This document shows, one piece after another, positions 1-5,392 of a stretch of DNA of 7,108 nt. The stretch covers positions 1 through 7,108 of the forward strand of contig JACMMD010000037.1 of assembly GCA_014379235.1 (NCBI GenBank), written 5' to 3'. The position numbers were made by a program, and so were the translations under genes. Each line of letters opens with the position of its first letter. Position 1 is the first letter of the stretch. The DNA is from Anaerolineae bacterium. GTDB taxonomy: Bacteria; Chloroflexota; Anaerolineae; Aggregatilineales; Phototrophicaceae. The notes under the pieces are model-generated. The model was not told the origin of the DNA. It did no database searches and worked only from the letters and a program-made list of their open reading frames with translations.

Positions 1-1
1 A

Positions 2-217
2 GTGGTGCTGCGAAAGCGCGAGGAAGAAGCCGAAAAGGCCGACGCGAAATCGGATCGTATCATGATGAGCCTCTACAAAAACCCCGATGATTTGCTAGCA
101 CAGATGCAAGATGATACAAAGGCGCAGGAGATCATAGCGGCTTTGAGCGAACGCGAGAAGGGCGATATGCTGCTGGAATTGGCGCGGCGGCAGAACGCAC
201 AAGTAGAACGCGAATAA
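2..217 (+). CDS. 3' end of an unidentified, highly charged protein (5' partial)
   Basis: The frame is open from the left window edge to TAA at 215-217, giving 71 visible residues. The GTG at position 2 is probably not the true start, because the frame is still open there, so this is most likely a C-terminus. The visible part is hydrophilic and rich in Glu, Lys, Asp and Arg, with a heptad-like helical look (REEEAEKADAKSD near the left end, then EIIAALSEREKGDMLLELARR). It has no membrane segment and no motif I recognise. It ends one nucleotide before the ATG of the HicB-like gene, so the two are probably co-transcribed. It does not look like a HicA toxin: it lacks the small double-stranded-RNA-binding fold pattern and the conserved histidine. 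That it is a real gene end is moderately secure from composition and tight spacing; no function is proposed. Confidence 0.6.
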   Translation: MVLRKREEEAEKADAKSDRIMMSLYKNPDDLLAQMQDDTKAQEIIAALSEREKGDMLLELARRQNAQVERE

Positions 218-218
218 G

Positions 219-398
219 ATGCGCGAAGTGGTCATCTATCCGGGCGAAGATGGTTATTGGATTGTGGAATGCCCAAGTCTTCCGGGCTGCATCAGTCAAG
301 GAAAGACGAGAGCGGAAGTCCTCGCAAACATTGAAGAGGCGATTGAGTTGTGGATTGAAGATGTCCAAGCACATAATGAATGGCTAAATGAACTCTAA
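219..398 (+). CDS. hicB: HicB-like antitoxin-family protein, short form, no HicA partner visible
   Basis: This 59-residue gene begins at ATG 219 and ends at TAA 396-398. The protein starts MREVVIYPGEDGYWIVECPS and continues LPGCISQGKTRAEVLANIEE and AIELWIED. The pattern [DE]DGYW-V-CP-LPGC-SQG-T--E-L-NI-EAI is the hallmark of the HicB partial-RNase-H-like fold, so family membership is well supported. Family members usually neutralise the mRNA-cleaving toxin HicA, and longer ones carry a C-terminal DNA-binding domain. This copy stops soon after the EAIELWIED helix, so it has no DNA-binding domain. No HicA-like gene lies next to it in the window: upstream is the charged partial protein and downstream is a glycosyltransferase. 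Its last 11 nt overlap the glycosyltransferase start at 388, which implies translational coupling. No strong Shine-Dalgarno sequence precedes the ATG; it follows the upstream stop by 1 nt, so re-initiation is likely. It may be an orphan antitoxin or a repurposed small protein. Confidence 0.85.
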   Translation: MREVVIYPGEDGYWIVECPSLPGCISQGKTRAEVLANIEEAIELWIEDVQAHNEWLNEL

Positions 399-2070
399 TC
401 GTCTTGCACTCCCCTTAATTCTGCTCCTCGCGCTGGTGCTGCGGCTGGTTAACATCAGCGGGCATACGCTGTGGTATGACGAGGCGTTCGCAGTGCTGTT
501 TAGCGAAAAGGGCCTCGACGCGATGCTCTACGGCACGCTGACGCCGGTTGCAGGCGGCGCGGCGGATATTCACCCGCTGCTGTATTACGTCACGCTCGAT
601 GGCTGGATGGCGCTGTTCGGGCAAAGTCCGGTGGTAGTGCGGCTGTGGAGTGTGCTGCTCGGCGTGGCGACAGTGGGCGTGATGTATCTGCTCGGACGTG
701 ATTTGTTCGGGCGGAATACCGGACTCGCGGCGGCATTCATCACGGCGGTGATGCCGTTCCATGTACAGTATTCGCAAGAAGTCCGCATGTACAGCTTGTT
801 GGCGCTGCTGCTGCTGCTGTGTACGTGGTGCTTTGTGCGCGGGATGAACAGCTTAACGCAGAGGGACAGGGATGCAGAGGGGCAGGAAGATAAAAGCATA
901 TCACAAGGGTACAAAGGGACAAAGGGACAAGGAAAAGATTCAAATTCATTTTTATTAAGAAGTTCAGAGTTATTTTGGTGGATTGCGTTCGGAGTGCTGG
1001 CCGCGCTGGCGATGTATACGCAGCAGTTGGCGGCGTTTTATCTGGTGGCGTTGGGGCTTGTGCCAACAATTATGCTAGCACGAAGGGCAAGGCATGCCTT
1101 GCCCCTACTAAAGAGAGTAGTATTCGGCGCGGGGATAGCGATTGTGCTGTATCTGCCGTGGCTGGTGAATCTGCCGGGACAGTTCGCTAAGGTGCAATCG
1201 TACTACTGGGTCGCCAAGCCGCCGCTGCTGCGACCCCTGTTGACGATACGCTCGTTCCTGAGCTTCAACGGCGACATCCCTGACCACATGGCGATCTATA
1301 CGCTGGTCGGGGCGGTGTTCGTGATAGCCTTTCTGTTGATACAGACGGTCATTTACCTGCGCCGACGCCGCTCTCAGCCGGATCGCGGCGCGCTGCTGCT
1401 GACATTGTGGCTGGCGGCGGGGCCTATCGCGCTAATGTGGCTGGTGTCGCAAATCCAGCCCATTTATCTGGAACGCTCGTTCATCGGCTCGGCGCTCATG
1501 TTGTATCTAGCGCTCGCTTGGCTTTTCACACGCAGTGGAACGCCGCGACCTATTCTGGCGATTATCGGCGTAGTGGCAGCAGCAACGGCGGCGATTGGCT
1601 TGTATTACCAGTACACATGGGACACGTTTCCGAATTCGCCGTTTGGTTACACTGCGGAAGCAATCCGGTCAGACTGGCAAGAGGGCGATGTGGTTGTCCA
1701 TCAAACGAAATTATCTGCGCTGCCGATGATTTACTACGAGCGCGACCTCACTCAGCGTTATCTGGCGGACGCAGCAGGCAGCAGCGAGGATACGTTAGCG
1801 CTGCCGACGCAGCAGTCGCTTGGTTTGCTGGCCGACGAGTGTATTCAAACGGCGGCCCGTGACGCTCAACGGGTTTGGCTGGTGACATTCGATTTCGCAG
1901 AGGAACAGTACGCGGCGGCGGGACGCTTAGACGAATATCAAGCGCCGTCGAATTGGCTCGAAGAACACTATTCGCAAACAGAATCACAGAATTTCAATGA
2001 CCTTGTGGTGACGCGCTACGATCAGCCGCGCAACGAAGCGGATTTGGAGACAAATTGCGACGAGCAGTAG
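388..2070 (+). CDS. GT-C fold glycosyltransferase, family 39/PMT-type (GT-1)
   Basis: This 560-residue polytopic membrane protein matches the PMT/ArnT-like group, which transfers a sugar from a polyprenyl-phosphate donor on the extracytoplasmic face. Visible family marks are an N-terminal helix (about 6-22), LWYDEAF at 28-34 with the Asp31-Glu32 pair expected in the first outer loop, DIHPLLYY at 60-67, and YSQEVRMYSL at 128-137. About 11-13 hydrophobic segments run to about residue 406. A hydrophilic C-terminal region of about 150 residues follows, starting around AIRSDWQEGDVVVHQ (W430), as in other members. The start is fixed: an in-frame TAA (385-387) lies directly before ATG 388. The gene overlaps the HicB-like gene by 11 nt and GT-2 by 16 nt. 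Oddities are two in-frame repeat insertions: a charged Gln/Lys/Gly-rich stretch at about residues 155-190 (element A) and RRARHALPL at about 232-240 (element B). They flank the helical hairpin at about 197-230. Family is secure; sugar and acceptor are unknown. Confidence 0.9.
   Translation: MNSNRLALPLILLLALVLRLVNISGHTLWYDEAFAVLFSEKGLDAMLYGTLTPVAGGAADIHPLLYYVTLDGWMALFGQSPVVVRLWSVLLGVATVGVMYLLGRDLFGRNTGLAAAFITAVMPFHVQYSQEVRMYSLLALLLLLCTWCFVRGMNSLTQRDRDAEGQEDKSISQGYKGTKGQGKDSNSFLLRSSELFWWIAFGVLAALAMYTQQLAAFYLVALGLVPTIMLARRARHALPLLKRVVFGAGIAIVLYLPWLVNLPGQFAKVQSYYWVAKPPLLRPLLTIRSFLSFNGDIPDHMAIYTLVGAVFVIAFLLIQTVIYLRRRRSQPDRGALLLTLWLAAGPIALMWLVSQIQPIYLERSFIGSALMLYLALAWLFTRSGTPRPILAIIGVVAAATAAIGLYYQYTWDTFPNSPFGYTAEAIRSDWQEGDVVVHQTKLSALPMIYYERDLTQRYLADAAGSSEDTLALPTQQSLGLLADECIQTAARDAQRVWLVTFDFAEEQYAAAGRLDEYQAPSNWLEEHYSQTESQNFNDLVVTRYDQPRNEADLETNCDEQ
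852..957 (+). repeat. Element A, copy 1: compound 8-nt-period repeat inside GT-1
   Basis: This is an A/G-rich segment unlike the flanking GC-rich membrane-coding DNA. It starts CTTAACGCAG, then has four 8-nt units (858-889: GCAGAGGG, ACAGGGAT, GCAGAGGG, GCAGGAAG). A 13-nt spacer (890-902) follows, then four more 8-nt units (903-934: ACAAGGGT, ACAAAGGG, ACAAAGGG, ACAAGGAA) and an AT-rich tail. A second copy with the same architecture lies at 4345-4453 in GT-3. In the second block 27 of 32 positions agree between copies. It is translated as an extra hydrophilic loop of GT-1 that includes KSISQGYKGT. The other two forward frames contain stops (TAA at 854-856 and at 891-893), so only one forward frame can be coding. 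The ends are set by where similarity between the copies fades; target duplications are not evident. Confidence 0.85.
1081..1108 (+). repeat. Element B, copy 1: 28-nt palindromic repeat inside GT-1
   Basis: The core 1085-1104 is a perfect 20-nt palindrome, GGGCAAGGCATGCCTTGCCC, followed by CCTAC at 1104-1108. The left outer arm (CGAA) has diverged from a presumed complement of the right arm. It is read in frame as residues 232-240 of GT-1 (RRARHALPL), in the loop after the helical hairpin and before VVFGAGIAIVLYLPW. A related palindrome occupies the loop before the equivalent hairpin in GT-3 (4207-4234). In both, GCCCCTAC begins exactly 7 nt to the right of the centre of symmetry. Palindromes of this style are, from general memory, widespread interspersed repeats in Chloroflexota and some cyanobacteria. 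As RNA it could form a stem of about 8 bp. Confidence 0.75.
2046..2049 (+). promoter_or_regulatory. Ribosome binding site supporting the TTG start of GT-2
   Basis: GGAG at 2046-2049 lies 5 nt before TTG 2055, inside the last codons of GT-1. It is the best Shine-Dalgarno match near this junction. It supports TTG as the true start, since no in-frame ATG or GTG precedes the first membrane helix of GT-2. Confidence 0.5.
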
Positions 2071-3671
2071 GTAGTTTTCCGCGTGGTGTATGGCTGTTCG
2101 CGCTGGCGTTGGCGTTGTTGACATCGCTGCCGTACATTGTCGGCCAGTTGAGCGCGCCGACAGGCTGGGAATACAGCGGTGCGCTGGTTGTGCCGAGCGG
2201 TACGCAGGTCGATTACAACAGTCATATGGCCAAGATGTGGCAGGGGCGGCGAGGCGAGTGGGATTATCACCTGCTGTTCACGCATGAGCCGCATTCGGGC
2301 ATCGTTGGACTGCAAGGCTTTTACGTGGCTCTCGGCGCATTTTCGCCCTTCGACCTAACGGCGACTTATCACTTCGCCCGTTTCTTGCTGACCATCGGCA
2401 TGGTGCTGGCGATCTGGGCATTCGCCTGTCGTTATTTCGAGCGCAGTAGTGAACGCTGGCTGTGCTTGCTGTTCGGAACGGTGGTCAGCGGTTGGAGCTT
2501 GATCCTAAGCGCTGTGCCCAATCTGGAGATTTCTCCGATTGAGTTCTGGCTGACGGATGCGTTCAACCTGTTCGGCGCGTTTACCATGCCGCATTTCGCA
2601 GCGGCGATCATTCTGCAAATCGTCATTATGCTGACGTTCGATTCGTGGGCGCGGGAAGGCGGCAGTCGGCGGTTGGTAATTTTGACGCTGGCGCTGGCAG
2701 CGGACGCGGTTGTGCAGCCGTATGCGGCGGTGTTGTTCGGGCCGCTGCTGGTGATTCTGGCGGGACATCATGTGAGGGTAGCCAAGCGTTTAGAGTTACG
2801 GCGGGCGCTGTGGTTGGCGCTGCCGCTTGGTGTTTATGTGGCGCTGGTGGTCTATCAATATGCAGCTACCCAGTCCGACCCTGTATGGGCCAGTTTTTCG
2901 CAGCAAAACCAGACGCTTTCACCGCCGTTCCTGTACTACGCGCTTGGCTTTCTGCCGTTGCTGCTGCCGATCATTTTGGGAGCGCGAACGTTCTTGCTCG
3001 ACCAATCCGATGATAAATGGCTGCTGCCGCTGCTGTGGGCGTTTCTGGTGGGGATGCTGATCTTTGCGCCGCTGCCGACACAGCGCCGTTATTTACTCGG
3101 TGTACAGACTCCGCTGGCGATTCTTGCGGTTTATGGCTGGTCGAAGGTGGTGATGCCGCGCTTGCTTCCGCGCCGCCGTCCACTGCTGACGATGGTCTAT
3201 CTGACGCTGGCAGCAGTCGGTCATCTTAGCGTGATTTCGATCAATGCTGTGTCGCTGTCTGAACCCTACGACCATCCCGCCGCATTTTATTCGCCCGATG
3301 AACGGCAGGGCTATGCGTGGCTCAAGCGTGAGGCTGCACCGGACGATCTGGTGCTGACGGTTTTTAATGGGGATGGCGGCGGCAGCGGCGGGCGTTTGGT
3401 GGCGGCGACGGGGCAGCACGTGTTCGCAGGACACTGGTTCGAGACGGCGGATTTCGAGAACAAGATGGCCGAACTGCGTCAGTTCTATCATCCTTCAACT
3501 GACGATCAATGGCGGCGTGATTTCCTGCGGGACATCGGTGCGGTTTATGTGTGGTACGACGACTATACGCGGGGGTTCGGTGACTGGAATCCGGCGGATG
3601 CGGATTATCTGGAATTGGCATTGGCGGCGGATTCCGTGACGATCTATCGAGTAGTCATGAGTAACGACTGA
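2055..3671 (+). CDS. Polytopic membrane protein, GT-C glycosyltransferase-like (GT-2)
   Basis: This 538-residue protein has an N-terminal helix (about 12-30) and a long first loop with VDYNSHMAKMWQG (D53, H57, K60) and FTHEPHSG (75-82). Many hydrophobic helices run to about residue 395, then a hydrophilic C-terminal region follows. The acidic first loop and overall plan match GT-C enzymes. The tail carries ATGQHVFAGHWFET (ending at T464), then a region ending FLRDIGAVYVWYDD, a pattern I associate with large bacterial GT-C-like membrane proteins whose soluble end sits outside the membrane. I cannot name a CAZy family. The start is TTG, preceded by GGAG at 5 nt spacing and overlapping GT-1 by 16 nt. 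An alternative downstream TTG would cut into the first helix. The gene ends in TGA sharing one base with the ATG of GT-3 (TGATG), a strong coupling junction. Unlike its three sister genes it shows no repeat-derived loop insertion. Confidence 0.8.
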   Translation: MRRAVGSFPRGVWLFALALALLTSLPYIVGQLSAPTGWEYSGALVVPSGTQVDYNSHMAKMWQGRRGEWDYHLLFTHEPHSGIVGLQGFYVALGAFSPFDLTATYHFARFLLTIGMVLAIWAFACRYFERSSERWLCLLFGTVVSGWSLILSAVPNLEISPIEFWLTDAFNLFGAFTMPHFAAAIILQIVIMLTFDSWAREGGSRRLVILTLALAADAVVQPYAAVLFGPLLVILAGHHVRVAKRLELRRALWLALPLGVYVALVVYQYAATQSDPVWASFSQQNQTLSPPFLYYALGFLPLLLPIILGARTFLLDQSDDKWLLPLLWAFLVGMLIFAPLPTQRRYLLGVQTPLAILAVYGWSKVVMPRLLPRRRPLLTMVYLTLAAVGHLSVISINAVSLSEPYDHPAAFYSPDERQGYAWLKREAAPDDLVLTVFNGDGGGSGGRLVAATGQHVFAGHWFETADFENKMAELRQFYHPSTDDQWRRDFLRDIGAVYVWYDDYTRGFGDWNPADADYLELALAADSVTIYRVVMSND

Positions 3672-5392
3672 TGAGTGATGAGTCGGTTGTTCGTTCGGCA
3701 ACGGCTGTCACACGCTATCGAGGGTGGCCGCTGTTTGCGTTGATCGCTCTCGTGGGAGCGTTCCTTATCACGCGCTGGACGGCGGAGCAGCCGAGCTACA
3801 CCGATGCATTTTACTACTTCAACGCGGGCGAACGACTGGCACACGGTCAAGGTTTGACCGACGCTTACCTGTGGAACTACGTGGTTTTGCCGCCGGAACT
3901 GCCCGCGCCATCGCACTTGTTCTGGATGCCGATGCCGTCATTAATGGTGGCGCTTGGGCTGACGCTGTTCGGCGATAGCTATGCAGCAGCGCAAATCCCA
4001 TTCGCGCTCATGTATGCGGGCGTGGTGCTGGTTGGCTTCTGGCTCGGCGGTCATATTGGCAGAACAAGCCGCCATGCATGGGTGGCCGGACTGCTGACGC
4101 TGTTTAGCGGCTACTTCACGCGCTTCTGGGGGGCGACGAGTACGTTCGCGCCTTACGGGGTGTTCGGGGCGCTGTGTTTGCTGTGTCTCGGGATGGGGTT
4201 AACAAAAAGCGGACGTAGCATGTTACGCCCCTACGTGTGGTTTGCTTTTGGCGGAGTGTTCGCGGCGCTCGGACACCTGTCGCGGGCGGATGGTTTGCTG
4301 CTGCTGGCAGTCGGTTGGGCGGCGATACTGTGGGAAATCAAAAACTTAGCGCAGGGACGCAGAGAGGCAGAGAAGCAGCGGGAAGAGAAAAGCGTATCAC
4401 AAAGGTACAAAGGGACAGAGGTACAAGGGGAAGATTTAAAAGATTTTTTCTTGGCGAACCCGGCGTTTTGGCGGTTTAAATCCGTGATTGTATTGACGGC
4501 GGCTTACTTGCTGGTGATGTCGGTGTGGTTCGTGCGAAACCTGAATGCTGTCGGAACGCCATTACCTGTGAGCGGCGCGTCGGCGGTGTGGCTGACGGAA
4601 TACAACGACCTTTTCAACTATCCGCCGAATGTCAGCATGGGACGATTCTTCGAGAACGGCATTGGTCTGCTGATTTCCTCGCGTTGGTCGGCGTTTACGA
4701 CGAATCTTGCGACGTTTGTCGGCGTGGAAGGGCTGATCGTCATGACACCACTGATGTTGATCGGGCTGTGGCGACGGCGGCGCGAAGCGTTCTTGCGCCC
4801 GTTCTGGCTGTACGCGCTCGGCTTGCATCTGGCGATGACGCTGGCGTTTCCGTTTCCCGGTTCACGCGGCGGGCTGTTTCATTCGGCAGCGGCGTTGGTG
4901 CCATTCTGGGCGGCGTTGGGCGTAGTCGGGCTGGATGATGTTGTCGATTGGATTGCGCGTCGGCGCCGACGCTGGAAAGCGAACACCGCTAAACTGGTTT
5001 TTTCGGTAGCGCTGTTAGGGCTGGCAGCGGCGTTAAGCTGGATGGTCAGCGGCGCGGGCCGTACTTTTGCAGCAACGCCGCGCCTTTATCGTGAACTGGT
5101 GCAGCGCTTACCTGCTGATGGGCGGGTGATGATTAATGATCCGTCGCAGATGTATTACTTCACTAAGCTAGGCGGCGTTTCGCTGCCAAATGCCGCGCCG
5201 GATGTGATCCGCGAAATTGCGGCGCGTTACGACATCGACTATCTACTGTTGGAATTTGAGATGCGTAACGGTCAGCGTGTTGCGCCGGGTATCCCGAACG
5301 GGCTGCTGCCTATTCTGGATAACCCGCCGGATTTTCTCTCGCCTGTGCCGTTAGACACCCCGAACGCGAGGCTGTATGCGATTGAGTCTTAG
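3671..5392 (+). CDS. GT-C fold glycosyltransferase-like membrane protein (GT-3)
   Basis: This 573-residue protein has a first helix at about 20-36 and an outer loop with YTDAFYYFNAGERLAHGQGL (43-62; D45 is the candidate acidic residue). APSHLFWMP (79-87) follows, then multiple helices. A conserved-looking SRADG (204-208) sits in the turn of a helical hairpin, equivalent to TRPEG in GT-4. After about residue 460 a soluble tail contains RVMINDPSQMYYFTKLGG (from R485) and RYDIDYLLLEF (519-529), typical of the extracytoplasmic end of GT-C proteins. The start ATG overlaps the GT-2 stop by 1 nt, and an in-frame TAA at 3662-3664 excludes an earlier start. The gene overlaps GT-4 by 17 nt. Oddities are element B in frame at about residues 180-188 before the hairpin and element A at about 225-261 after it, the reverse of the order in GT-1. 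The substrate is unknown; the family-level call is fairly secure. Confidence 0.85.
   Translation: MSDESVVRSATAVTRYRGWPLFALIALVGAFLITRWTAEQPSYTDAFYYFNAGERLAHGQGLTDAYLWNYVVLPPELPAPSHLFWMPMPSLMVALGLTLFGDSYAAAQIPFALMYAGVVLVGFWLGGHIGRTSRHAWVAGLLTLFSGYFTRFWGATSTFAPYGVFGALCLLCLGMGLTKSGRSMLRPYVWFAFGGVFAALGHLSRADGLLLLAVGWAAILWEIKNLAQGRREAEKQREEKSVSQRYKGTEVQGEDLKDFFLANPAFWRFKSVIVLTAAYLLVMSVWFVRNLNAVGTPLPVSGASAVWLTEYNDLFNYPPNVSMGRFFENGIGLLISSRWSAFTTNLATFVGVEGLIVMTPLMLIGLWRRRREAFLRPFWLYALGLHLAMTLAFPFPGSRGGLFHSAAALVPFWAALGVVGLDDVVDWIARRRRRWKANTAKLVFSVALLGLAAALSWMVSGAGRTFAATPRLYRELVQRLPADGRVMINDPSQMYYFTKLGGVSLPNAAPDVIREIAARYDIDYLLLEFEMRNGQRVAPGIPNGLLPILDNPPDFLSPVPLDTPNARLYAIES
4207..4234 (+). repeat. Element B, copy 2: degenerate 28-nt palindrome inside GT-3
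   Basis: The core 4211-4230 is an imperfect palindrome centred between 4220 and 4221. Eight of ten pairs are Watson-Crick and one of the other two is G-T. The right arm ends GCCCCTAC at 4227-4234, the same eight bases at the same distance from the centre as in the GT-1 copy at 1081-1108. The central GCATG is also shared. It is read in frame as GRSMLRPY (residues 181-188) in the loop just before the helical hairpin WFAFGGVFAALGHLSRADG. The codon phase differs from copy 1 (the central T is codon position 2 here, position 3 there), so unlike element A this repeat is not tied to one reading frame. Confidence 0.65.
4345..4453 (+). repeat. Element A, copy 2: compound 8-nt-period repeat inside GT-3
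   Basis: It begins CTTAGCGCAG, followed by four 8-nt units at 4351-4382 (GCAGGGAC, GCAGAGAG, GCAGAGAA, GCAGCGGG). A 16-nt spacer (4383-4398) containing AAAAGCGTATC comes next, then four 8-nt units at 4399-4430 (ACAAAGGT, ACAAAGGG, ACAGAGGT, ACAAGGGG) and an AT-rich tail. The copy in GT-1 has the same unit counts and a spacer exactly 3 nt shorter. Both copies are read in the same phase: the first C of CTTA is codon position 3 in each. The peptides therefore align, for example KSVSQRYKGT here with KSISQGYKGT in GT-1. The insertion lies in the loop after helix LLLLAVGWAAILWEI and before WRFKSVIVLTAAYLLVM. Confidence 0.85.
5368..5371 (+). promoter_or_regulatory. Ribosome binding site of GT-4
   Basis: GAGG at 5368-5371 stands 4 nt before ATG 5376, inside the 3' end of GT-3. 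It supports this start and the 17-nt overlap of the two genes. Confidence 0.45.

Noticed and set aside
348..377. Possible promoter before GT-1 (TTGTGG, 18 nt, CATAAT)
   Set aside because: The -10 is good but the -35 matches only three of six bases. The site lies inside the HicB-like gene, and the 11-nt overlap favours a shared transcript. Not strong enough to call.
858..934. CRISPR-like or tandem-repeat array
   Set aside because: The units are 8 nt and contiguous, with no unique spacers between constant repeats. The segment is a compound interspersed element, not a CRISPR array.
852..957. Element A as evidence that GT-1 is a broken gene or assembly error
   Set aside because: The frame stays open across the segment, the downstream helices and tail continue normally, and the second copy in GT-3 is translated in the same frame with similar residues.
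1407..1862. 151-codon open frame on the plus strand inside GT-1
   Set aside because: It is an alternative frame of GT-1, rich in Gly/Arg/Ala, with no motif and no start context. The overlying GT-1 frame encodes recognisable helices.
3093..3491. 132-codon open frame on the minus strand inside GT-2
   Set aside because: It is antisense to GT-2, with an Arg/His/Gln-rich translation typical of a shadow frame and no supporting signals.
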